Under the pieces are notes generated by a model. That model was not told the DNA's origin, made no database searches, and was given only the letters and a program-made list of their open reading frames with translations. Source: Sphagnum compactum (lineage: Eukaryota; Bryophyta; Sphagnopsida; Sphagnales). From it: a DNA stretch of 64,000 nucleotides. This document shows positions 49,671-59,830 of the stretch, piece by piece. Made by a program: the position numbers and the translations under genes. Numbering within the stretch: position 1 is the stretch's first letter; each line of letters starts with the position of its first letter. The DNA is taken from assembly GCA_965153455.1 (NCBI GenBank), contig OZ234495.1, positions 744,001 through 808,000 on the forward strand, in the 5' to 3' direction.

Positions 49671-50490
49671 CCTTGCCCTATTCTACCACATATAACAACC
49701 TCAATTTCTTTCACTTGTGGGTACTTCAAATTCATAGCTAAAACATCATGAAAGGTGACCCTGATGGGTTGCTGCAGATTGTGGGGATCTCTTAAAATGT
49801 GTCTTTTTTGTGCTTTCTGTGAGACATCACAAAATGAGTTTTAGGGTTTAGGGTTTAGAAATTTTTTCACAATTGCAAGAACCTTCAATTCTATTCAAGA
49901 AATTTGGATGGGATTGGCGGTTTTCATCAAAAAAAACTCGCAAAAGAACCGACGGTGTAGCGTAGGTTCTTTCACTCGATTCTTTGATTTTTAAGAACCT
50001 CACTCTTGCGACAAAAGTGGTTTTATTATTTATTATTGAGAACCACAGAACCAGTGAAATTTTTGGTGACGACTTTTTGCCTTTTTTTTTTTGAGAAGAA
50101 TATTCTGTCACATCCATAGGTTTTTGAAAAAAATTGTCCAACAAAAAAAAAAAAAAAAGTTTCTTAAAAATCACCACAATTGTTTAGACGGTACTTAAGA
50201 TTTTCTACGTTCATATTTTGAATATTGCCAAATTTGGCTAAATACAATTATGGATGATCATTGGTCGAGCAACATAAAAAACTGAAAAAAACAAACACTA
50301 GCCAAAACTAGTTATTGGATTTTTTGGGTTTTAAGAAATCTCAGTAAAGGGTATATATATATACCCACCAATGCATCATTTGGGAAAAACTCGTAATGAG
50401 ATTTGTTGGGATGAAACTCAATTAAGCATTGGTTGGATTCTTGGTCGGTTTAGGAATTTAAAAATAAAAATAAAATAATTCCCCTTTAAT
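49671..50490. other. Gene-free sequence with telomere-like words and a family A copy
   Basis: TTTAGGGTTTAGGGTTTAG at 49841-49859 equals just over two plant telomere units. GCCAAATTTGGCTA at 50227-50240, followed by TATGGATGATCATTGG and AAAAACTG, is a family A copy. The open frame 49848-50177 (-) of 109 codons has no motif. Confidence 0.6.

Positions 50491-50492
<2 letters not shown>

Positions 50493-50524
<32 letters not shown>
50493..50524. repeat. (AT)n microsatellite
   Basis: A pure AT dinucleotide run. Confidence 0.9.
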
Positions 50525-50526
<2 letters not shown>

Positions 50527-53344
50527 CTTTATTTTTCCCCTTTTCTTATCTATTTACCCTACTTGTTTTTAAACCTTCCTACCTACTAACCCATTAACCT
50601 TAACTTACCTACTAACCAAATTAATGGGCGCCTCCTCCTTGCACTTCTTCTTTTATTTTATTTTATTTTGTGAGAAGAGGAAGGAAAAACAAAAAATCAT
50701 TAGAGGAGGAGGAAGAAGAATGGAAAATGAAGAAAAAAAAAAAGGAGGAGGAGACGAAAAAAAATCAAAGGAGGAAGAAGATGACTAATTTTTTTTGTAT
50801 TTTTTTGAAAAACAAAACCTTGTGCAATGTTGTTTTTTTTTAGTTTTTTTTATAAAAATCTATAACATAAAAGTACTTGTGCATTTGCTTAGTTTTTTTT
50901 AAAAAAAATTCCTTTAAAAAAAAAAAAACATCCTATGATGAATTTGACTCATAAGCATTGCGTTGCCTAATTGTTTGCCATTGTCACACTTCCTTACCAT
51001 CGCTCAACTACATTCACATCATTTTTAAATTTAGATTTTTTTCTTTTTCTTTTGTGAAGTTTTAAGAAAAAAATTATTATTTATTTATATAGTAATTAAA
51101 AAAGAATAAAATTGTTGAAAATCATCATTTTTTCTTTTTTAAAAAAGAAAAAAGATGAAGCTTTTATTTTTTCTAAAGGTTAGAAAATAGATGACCATTT
51201 TTGTTTCATTTTTTTTTCTTTACAAAAATGTAATTATAGGGAGAATAAGGTTTTAAGTGTTATTTGTTTTCTATGAATGTGTAGGATTTATCAGAACATG
51301 GTTGGTGGGAAAGGGTGCCTTGTACACCAAATTAGGAAGGAAGTTAAAAAACAAGTATCATTGTAATTCAATGATTTGTTGCAAATGAATTTTGGTTTCA
51401 ATGATGTAACTTAATTAACATTATTTACTTTCATTGTGAATTTGAATATATGCTTTCACACCAAATCAATGAATGCAACTTAATTGAAACAAATGATGGT
51501 TGGAGTGTACAAAGAAAAAATGATGATATAATTTTCATTTTAGTTCATACATTTAGTAGACTTCATTGTGAAACATCATTTGTTTTAGGAATTTTTTTCA
51601 GTTTTATAAGATTTTTCTAGAAGTAGAATGTGAATATTTGCGTTGAATCTATTAATCTCATGTTTTTGTTGTTCCCTTTTATAAGTTATGATCAAATTTA
51701 TAGGGAAAATTCAACCCCAACTTTGACCTTAACTTTCACCTTCTATTGTTGCATTATATTTCACAAATGCATTGGATTGTATGTTAAAACAATATTTACA
51801 TAATGTTTTGTAAAATCCCCATGATGATGTAGGGGAAAATTTGCAATACTTACATATGGGTCATAAAATAAATGCTAATTTATTAAAGTTTTATCATCAT
51901 TTTGAAAGTTAATGTGAAGGGATGTGAGTATTGCATTCTCAAATTGGGTTGTCACCTAATTACTTTCAACAAGGACATGATGGTTTCCATAGGTCCCAAT
52001 GTGTAGGTATTACATCTTACAAAGTCATTCTAAGAACACAATATGTGCATCCCAAGGTAAAGCATATAAATGGCAACAATTTTTTAAACTAATAATTAAC
52101 TATGCTTTGAATTTTAAAGCTATTCAAATAAAATAAATTAACGAGTGGAAGATTTTACCCTAGGATTTAAAGCTAATTAACTCAATAAATAAATAAATAA
52201 TCCTAATAGTAGATGCCATAAACCTTAACAATTATACAAAAAATTTCTAAATGCAAAATGAAATAGTTTTATAATAGTTAACAAAGTAGGTAGGTGGGTT
52301 GGTAGAAGGGTTAATAAAAAAATTTGTTAAAAGATAGAAGTTTAGCTTAGGAAGTAGAGAGCTTTTGATGAGAAATAAAAGTTTAACTAAGAAATAAAGA
52401 AGTTTTGTTGAGAAATAAAAGTTTAGTTTTTAAAAATGGATTTTTTTAATTAATAAATAAAAGTTTGAACAAGAAATAAATAGATGATCTCAACATAGAG
52501 GTTTAGTCAGGAAGAGATAGATGTTTAATTAAGAAATAGAGAGATTTTGTCAAAAAGATTAAAGCTAGTTTTAAAAAATAAAAATAAAAATAAATAGAGA
52601 TTTAGCCAAGAAGAAGTAGAGAGCTAAATATTTAGCATCTCAAGCTACAACCCCTTTCCAACAATTGATGCATAAATAGTGCTACAGTTGAGATGCATTC
52701 ACATGAATGTTGGAGATTGCACATTTGTACTTGAAAAGGTGCACAATTCACATGTTAAATGTGAAACACAATGTTGGTGGATGATGCAAAATATATGCAG
52801 ACTTACTTGTTTACATACGTATTTTGAAGATGTTTCCATACATGTTTGTCCCCGTTATGTACTTTGTTTTGTAAAATTTCATTCCCAGTAAGGCATTTGC
52901 AAATGCCCTATTATGCTGGAACTGGCTGTTCTTGTCCCCTAATTGCCTGACTTTACCGATAACTTTAATATCATTTTAAAATTCTGGTTGCCAAACAAAG
53001 GAAAGAAAGAAAGAATTTTCATGGGAAACTTGTCAAAGGACCAATAATCCAAATGAATGACTTCTTCACAATGCCCCGATTTCCAGTTCTTTATTTTTGA
53101 GCTGACCTTTTGTCTTTTGTATCTCTCTCTTTCTTTCTTGCTGTTGTTTTTTGACCCCAGAGTCCATGGTCTTTGGTTGGGTCTCACCCTTTAGGCAAAA
53201 GACAACTTTCACATTACTAACTAGTTTGGACCTTAAGGGAAGAAATAGGCAAATTTTCAAACTCACTTCAAATATCTGGTTGACTTAAAAACTATCCCAA
53301 GACACTTAAGTACTTTGCACTTTAACTCTGTAGAACTCGGTGGG
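50525..53344. other. A/T-rich gene-free region with a degenerate repeat at 52330-52620
   Basis: No gene is supported. From about 52330 to 52620 the words AGAAATAAAAGTTTA, ATAGAGAG and TTTTGTTGAG recur every 35-45 bp as a degenerate tandem repeat. GA-rich purine sequence lies at 50697-50780. Confidence 0.5.
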
Positions 53345-53600
53345 ATCATCATCTCCAATGGTGCTCAATATGTGATCCTGCATAGTAAAATTGGATGAAG
53401 AAAAGTCCAAATATGTCGGTTTGGCTCAGGAAATTGGTTTGGAGGAGCACAATTGTACAGTTTGCCGCAGCTGGTAAAACGTGCAACAACTCTCAGCCTG
53501 CACCTGCAGAAGAAGAGAGTGTCATAGATATGATCGTTTCTGATTGGCCCATCATAATAATTGGTCCAGGTGGTTTTGCTATTAGGAGGCAAATGATTTG
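53345..53600 (+). repeat. Dispersed repeat family D, copy 2
   Basis: A diverged partner of the copy at 49385-49670 in the same orientation, with the same word order from CATCTCCAATGG to TTGGTCCAGGTGG. Open frames in it (53395-53601 +) are not genes. Confidence 0.7.
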
Positions 53601-54700
53601 ATATTTCACTTATTTCAAAGGTTTATTCAACATCAAAATTAAATTTTTTGGGGATATTATTAAAAAAAATACTTTTATATGAAATTTCTATTTTAAATTA
53701 CTTAATCCTTGTCCTTGTTTGGCTCCTTTTAACCAAAATTTACTCATCTAATGTTAAAGGAATACAAATCATTATGTATAAAATAAATAGGGTAAATTTG
53801 AAATATAAATATGTCAAAAAATAATTCAATAAGAATAGATCCATCCCACTCTATTGTTTTAGTGGCCCTTTTGGAAAACATTATTTATTATGCAGTGCAT
53901 ATTTGGGAAGTATGAACTAAAATACAATGTTATTTAAAGCATACATTTGACTCAAAAATTTAAGTTTTTGGCATTTTTCCCCCTTAAAAACACAAGCAAT
54001 ATACACACAAAACTTATTTATCTATATATTTATATGTTTTATGGTCAGGGTGCAAAAATTCATGACAACAAAAACGATGTTGAAATTAAGAGTATGTGAT
54101 GAGCATCCCAAAATAGATGTAGTATTTAGCCACAATAATCTTTTTAAAAAAATACCATAATACCTTGGTAGCTTTTACACAAATTATATTAATTTTTAGA
54201 AATGCTGAAAATTTCCCCTTTAAGAAAAACAAAATTCAAAGAACAAATTTGTGTGCAAGAAAATGAAGAAGCTTTTGAAATATTTAGAGAGAATATATTC
54301 TATTTTAAAAAATGGGAACTTGAGTTATTACAAAGAAAAGACATGTGCTAAAACCATCCTTAATATATTATGGGTATCTAAAATTTTCTCCAAATAATAT
54401 CGGTCTTTTCTTTTTTCTTCTCTTGTTCCCTTGCCGGGTGTATTTCCTTTATTTATTTATTTATTTATTTACTATATAATGAAAGACTTATCTAATTTTT
54501 TTAAAAATTATTTTATGAAAAAAATAAAGAGCAAAGTGACGACCATAGACTTTTGAGGTATTGGAAGAAAAGTGACGAAATTTCTTTAAACCCAAATTTC
54601 CCCTCCACTTTTGTCAGCCAATTTTGTATTAAATAATAATAAAAATAAGTAATAACGTATTATTTAAGTAAATAATTTTTTATAAAAAAAGCATAAATAA
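53601..54700. other. A/T-rich gene-free region with repeat family B copy 3 at 54165-54330
   Basis: The family B copy starts ACCTTGGTAGCTTTTACACA and continues with AGAAATGCTGAAAATT and GAAGCTTTTGAAATATTTAG. An (TTTA)n run lies at 54449-54471. No gene. Confidence 0.55.
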
Positions 54701-55061
54701 CACTTCACTTTTGCTTTGCTTTGCTTTGGCCACGTTGCCAAAATTCCGCCACCCAAAAAAGAAAAAGTGGGGAGGACCCAAAAGACTTGACTAAAACTTA
54801 GTGAACTCAGGAGGAGCTGCTGCTGCCTTGTTTCTTTCTTTCTTGCTTTGCTTTGCTTTGCTTTGCTTTGCTGTTTCTTTTACTTTCCCAAAAAGTGTTG
54901 TGCTCTTTTTGATTCAAGTCCAACACAAAAAGGAAAAGACAAAAAAGAACACCATAATTGGTCCTGAATTTGGTCACTAATTTGGTCTTGAATTTGGTCT
55001 CTTACTTACACTCGCTCCAGAGATTGCCATTTCAGCTTCCGAGAGAGACGCACAGACACAG

Positions 55062-55092
<31 letters not shown>

Positions 55093-55272
55093 CGGAGAGA
55101 GACAACAAGAACACAAAGGATTCTTCGCCATAGCTGCTGAGACAAGGAGTTTTCTCAAGGAGATTCATATCTGTTGTTGGGTTTTGTGAGGAACAAACAA
55201 CTGAGGAGCTTCCTAACTAGTAGCGGCGGGCAGAGAGAGTTATATAAGACCAATATTATTATTATTATTATT
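54701..55272 (+). promoter_or_regulatory. Probable promoter and 5' leader of the serine hydrolase gene
   Basis: Several microsatellites are packed here: (CTTTG)n at 54713-54728 and about 54845-54871, (GA)n at 55071-55092, and (ATT)n at 55253-55272 ending directly at the start codon. TATATAAG at 55241-55248 is TATA-like but lies only about 25 bp before the ATG, so it is more likely leader sequence. Confidence 0.45.
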
Positions 55273-58200
55273 ATGGGTGTCGAGAATGCAGCAAGCTCTC
55301 CTCTTCCTCCTCTTCCTCAACGGAAGCTGAAATTGCTGGGTCTTCATGGATTTAGAACTAGCGGAGATATTCTCAAACGCCAGCTCTCTAAATGGAGTCC
55401 TTCCATTCTCGACCTCATTGATCTGGTAGGCTACCATCCTTCCTTTCCTTTTTTTTTTTTTTTTTCTTCCTTCTTTTTTCATGATTTTATCTCAAAATCA
55501 ATTTCACACTCTTTTGTTTCTGAAGGATGGTACAACACCCATCAGGTTTGTTTTTTTTTCTAAGACTTTGTTTCTGAAGGATTTTGATGGCGGAACACCC
55601 ATCAGTCATGTAGACGTAGTTTTTTTTCTTGTAGCAGAACAAGAAGAAGAAGAAGAAGAAGAAGAAGAAGAAGAATGTGCGGGAAGGTGAGATGTGATTT
55701 TTTTGGCTCGTGGGTTTTGGATTTCACGTCTGCAGGATACACTTGATGGTCCATTTCCTTGTTTGGGGAAGTCGGACGTCGAGGGCTACTTCGAAGGACC
55801 TTATTATGAATGGTTCAGATTCAATAAGGTAGTTTTCTCTGACTCTTGTTGGCTGAAATGGCGTTGAGAGAGAGAGAGAGAGAGAGATTGTTTTGTGGCC
55901 GAGATTTAGGGTGTTGTGGTTGAGAGTCTTTTTGTTATTTTGTTGTTGTGGCAACCAGGATTATACAGAGTTTCAAGGTGTGGAGGATGCCATTTCCTAC
56001 ATCTCTGATTACATGAAGACACATGGTCCCTATGATGGTTTGGTTGGCTTCTCTCAGGTTCTTGCCCCTGTTGCTCTCTCTCTCTCTGTATTGCATTCCT
56101 GAAGCCATTGGATTCACAAAGATTTATCCAAAGCTTGCATTTCTAGGACTCAATTCCTCAGACTTGGTTCTGGAAGGATTTACCTGGTCATGTATGAACT
56201 ATGAACCAGTAGTGTTGGACTGGTATATGGACAACAACCTGAGTATACCATATTGGTATGAGTATTCATCTTGAATAACATACCAGTCATGTATTACTTG
56301 AGGTACTACTGGCTTTATACCAGTACCAGTCTTGTAGGGGACCTGAGGTAATACCAGGTGTATACTTGATTTATACCAATACCAATACAAGGTTTATACC
56401 TGGCTTGTACCAGGCAAAAATCGGCCTCAGACCCAATACTAGGACCAAACTGGTATGAAAGTTTTAAAAAGGACCCAATACCAGGACCAAGGGCTTGTGT
56501 GGATTTTTAAAAAGATACCCAATATCAGGACCAGACTGGTATGTCCAAATGTCGATACCGGTCCAACACTGCTATGAACAAGTTTTCACAAGAAACATGA
56601 ACAGAGGCACATGTTAACACACAACAGTTTTCCTCAAGAAACATGGACTTATGATGATGGGGTTGTGATTTGCAGGGAGCAGTTTTGTCTGGACTTCTTG
56701 CTGGTCTTCAAGAGAAGGTGAGAGAGAGAGAGAGAGAGTGTGTGTGTGTGTGTGCGCACTTTCTTTTTATTGTGTCCTTGTTGTTTTGCACAGTATTCAG
56801 TCTGGATAGTGAGAAAAACATTCATGTAATAATGGAACTTGCCAGGTACAGGCCATTGTGCCCAGTGAGGTGCCTGTGAGGAATTTGGGTGAGCCAAGAT
56901 TTCTGAACAAGCAGTGAAATGGGCACAATGGCCTGTACCTGGCATGCTCCAGAACATAATGGTTTTCACACTATGTGGGCATGTGGATTTGCACTACCAG
57001 CATGCAGATTTTGCACAATGGGCATGCTGATTTTGAATAATGGTTAGGTCAGGTAGACCCAAGAAGAGCTGACCATTTCTTACCTTGTAAGGGGATGAAA
57101 AAGAGGGCAGAAAACGCCATGTGAAAACCATTATGTCATCATTGTTAGTCTTCTTCATACATAATGGTGATTATTGCAGGCAATGGCTCTTCAAGATGTT
57201 GCATCCATCAAGTTTGTTATCCTTACAAGTCCAGCACAACTGAGGGAAAAAGACTTGAAAGTGGTCTATGAAGCACCTGCAATTAAGTGCCCAGCTGTTA
57301 TTCTACTAGGTATCATTCTCCAACTCTTGTTTTTTGAGTGTAGGGTAAGGAGCAAGAGAACAGGGCTGTTCTGAGAATGAGGACCCCATGTGAGGCAGGA
57401 GCTGAGTGTGGGACCTGAATTCCCAGAATTGTCCCATTTGAGGTCTTTCCTTATGCCAGATAAGGAACCAGTGGAATTTTTTTGTTTTATAAGCAGACAG
57501 CTGTGGTTCATCTGAGAGGAGAGGAGGCACCTTATGCATAAGATTTTGAGGAACCTTGTGCGAAAGGCGCCATCCTCTGTTAAGGCAGAAATTTTTACTG
57601 AGGGCAAGTTGACTGTGTACATGGACTATACCGCATGTTGTCAAAATTTGTACAGAAAAGTGGTGTTTGGTAGAATGAAATTTCATCATGCTTGAAACCT
57701 GTAACCTCAATTGAAACAATGGAGTTGGTGCTGGTTCTGGTGGGTGTTAGGGGAGAAGGATTGGCTAAGACCAATGGGTGAAGAGGTGGTGGAATCGTTT
57801 CATGAACCCCTTGTCATACGTCATCGATATGGCCACACGGTCCCAAGGCTAGGTTTGCCTGTTGTGCCATGACTCTCTGATAAAGTCTAATACTCTGTCA
57901 GTATGGTCTGTATCAGTTTCACACATCATGTACATGAAAGTTGTTCAGGTTCTTTGTGATCTACCCTGCTCCTGGTTGTAGTTGAAGCTTTTGGATCAGT
58001 CTAGTTGTAGCTGAAACTTTTGGGTCACTGTGTCACCTGGTTGTAGCTGAAGCTTTTCAGTGGGTGTGTGCCCAATGATCCAATTTCTTTGCAGGCAAGT
58101 TGTTGTCAATTTGCCTTTGTTGTTTAGTGATTTCTTTGTTGTGGGCACTTGGGGGCTTTGCAGACAGTGAAACAACAAACACATTGGTCAATTTCCTGAA

Positions 58201-58282
58201 GAAGAGATTGGGAAATGATTACCAAGAGGAAGCAGCACTTGGTTCAGAAGCTTATGCCGAAGATGTGTGTGTTGCTGTCTGA
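55273..58282 (+). CDS. FSH1/OVCA2-type serine hydrolase
   Basis: Seven exons keep phase: 55273-55425, 55736-55828, 55959-56057, 56676-56717, 57180-57309, 57751-57852 and 58164-58282, giving 245 residues. The alpha/beta-hydrolase signs are LLGLHGFRTSG (21-31), the plant-type KSDVEGYFEGPYYEWF (63-78), HGPYDGLVGFSQG with nucleophile Ser114, GEKDWLRP with Asp176 and YGHTVPRL with His201, so the Ser-Asp-His triad is complete. This family (Pfam FSH1, yeast Fsh1 and human OVCA2) hydrolyses esters; OVCA2 acts on long-chain acyl esters, and the plant substrate is unknown. No signal peptide is seen, so a cytosolic enzyme is likely. Exon 6 was missing from simple open frames and was found by motif and phase. 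The tail after about 225 is acidic and variable. The start is the first Met after an (ATT)n leader. Confidence 0.9.
55637..55676. repeat. (GAA)n microsatellite in intron 1 of the hydrolase gene
   Basis: A run of GAA/AGA units within intron 1. Further GA runs are in intron 2 (55867-55888) and right after the exon 4 donor in intron 4 (56718-56751, followed by GT units). Confidence 0.85.
56190..56570. repeat. Low-complexity ACCAGTACC/GGTAT-rich block in intron 3 of the hydrolase gene
   Basis: Words such as TATACCAGTACCAG, TTTATACCAATACCAAT, CCCAATACCAGGACCA and their inverted forms (GGTATGAG, ACTGGTAT) crowd the intron. The composition resembles the ACCAGT-rich block at 3020-3260, but I see no clear alignment. 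Confidence 0.5.
56840..56944. repeat. Perfect 24-bp inverted repeat in intron 4 of the hydrolase gene
   Basis: The arms are at 56840-56863 and 56921-56944 and contain GCCAGGTACAGGCCATTGTG and its reverse complement. They are separated by 57 bp. Weaker complementarity extends outwards from the arms (CATTATGTTC / ATAATGG words). Confidence 0.9.
57975..58058. repeat. Three short copies of GTTGTAGCTGAAGCTTTT in intron 6 of the hydrolase gene
   Basis: Copies begin at 57975, 58004 and 58040; the spacing is 29 and 36 bp and each differs by one or two bases. Confidence 0.85.
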
Positions 58283-59181
58283 ATCGATTTTTTTAGAAAT
58301 TCTTGCTGTTGGGCAAGCTCAGCAAATGCAGTCTCCAATGAGGCGAAACATCAAGCATAGATGTTTATTGATGAACTTCTTCTATTCATGATGTTATTGA
58401 AATCAACCTTTTGAAAGAAGATAGGGGAAATTTTATTGTCGAAAAGTGCAAGTAGAATTTCAGTATCGCAAACTGAAATATTTCCACTGTAAATCTACTA
58501 ATTTTGATATCTGTTGAATTGTAGCTGCAAGACCATTTTTCCCCCTTCTTCTTTTAGACTTACACAAAGGTTGCAATCATCAAGAATTTTTATAGCTTAA
58601 AAAATGGCAGCATTTTGATGTCATTTATTGGTTGAGCAAAATGTTCATAGGACTACTAACAACAATTAATGAAAATGCAGCATATGCATTGTATATATAT
58701 ATAAAATACTTGATTACTCGTTGTGGACTTGTGTATGAGAGTTGTTTGATTGAGGTGCTCACAATTGAAACAAAGATGTCACTATGGTTTCATGGTTGTT
58801 TAAATGTTTAGGCGAATGAGAACATACGAGCTCCTCGCAATTGCTCTCTCTTTGTCTTTGCAACCTCACATATTGTGAGCTTTGTCATTTTTATTCTTAT
58901 TGCTCCTCCATTGTTGTTGATGTTATTGATATTATTTTCATTCTACAAGGCTTTGTAGGATGTAGAAGGTTGTGTCAAGCACTATGTTTGTGATTTTGCA
59001 CATACAAAAAATATGTTTTTTTTAAAAACATATTTAAAAAAAGTTCTTCACTTGTTTTTCTCTTCAATGTTGTCCAATGCTTTTTGGGTGTTCATGCTTC
59101 TAGTCAAGCCATGCCAAGCCATGAAGAGAAGACAAAAAGTTTTGGAAAAAGAATTAACACTCTATTCATGATAAATTCTAG
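58283..59181. other. 3' flank of the serine hydrolase gene
   Basis: The first few hundred bases are likely 3' UTR. No further gene is seen; a (TA)n run is near 58692-58702. Confidence 0.45.
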
Positions 59182-59580
59182 AGAGTTGAACTTTCACCCA
59201 AACAATGAAAAAAACATGTGATAGTCCAACTAGCTTGCTTAAAATGAAGTTGTTTATCAAGGGTTTTGATTGTTTGAAAAGTTAGGACATCAAGTGTCAA
59301 AAAGACTCTTGACCACTCAAAGTGTCTTTCATGCGAGGAAGCTTGAAGCAACATGAAACATGGAAATGCTTTTCACAAGCCAAAGGTGAAATGAGGAAAT
59401 TTGTCAAGAACAAGCTCAAAACTTGTAGGCTATAAAGAGAGTTGAACTTTCACCCAAACAATGAAATAACATGTGGTAGTCAACTAGCTTGCTAAAAATG
59501 AAGTTGTTTCTCAAGAGTTAAGATTGTTTGAAAAGTTAAGACATTTAAGTGTCAAAAAACTCTTGACCACTCAAAGTGCA
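59182..59580 (+). repeat. ~143-bp direct duplication, copies 256 bp apart
   Basis: Copies start AGAGTTGAACTTTCACCCAA at 59182 and 59438 and end near 59325 and 59580 at CTTGACCACTCAAAGTG. A few substitutions and small gaps separate them. The open frame at 59524-59754 begins in the second copy and has no motif. Confidence 0.9.
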
Positions 59581-59769
59581 ACTTCAAAGGACAAATCATG
59601 TTCAATTGAAAAGCTTGACATGGTAGTTAAATTTTTTGAGAATTATGAGACACCAAAGTTGACATGGTTGCAAAGGAAGGATGCATTTTATACAACCTTT
59701 GATTGTCCTTTGGAGAGCTTGCTCCAAACAAGATATCACATAATTGTATTATAATTTATAAACACAATT

Positions 59770-59830
59770 GAGTCATAATTGGGCATCCAATGGATGGTGC
59801 ACTAATGGGTGTTGGTTCAGTGCGGGTATC
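59770..59830 (-). repeat. Inverted copy of repeat family C
   Basis: Read on the minus strand this gives AACCAACACCCATTAGTGCA then CCATCCATTGGATGCCC, matching the tandem copies at 48690-48850. Confidence 0.65.

Noticed and set aside
49848-50177. 109-codon minus-strand frame
   Set aside because: It contains poly-F/K from homopolymer runs, overlaps telomere-like repeats and has no motif.
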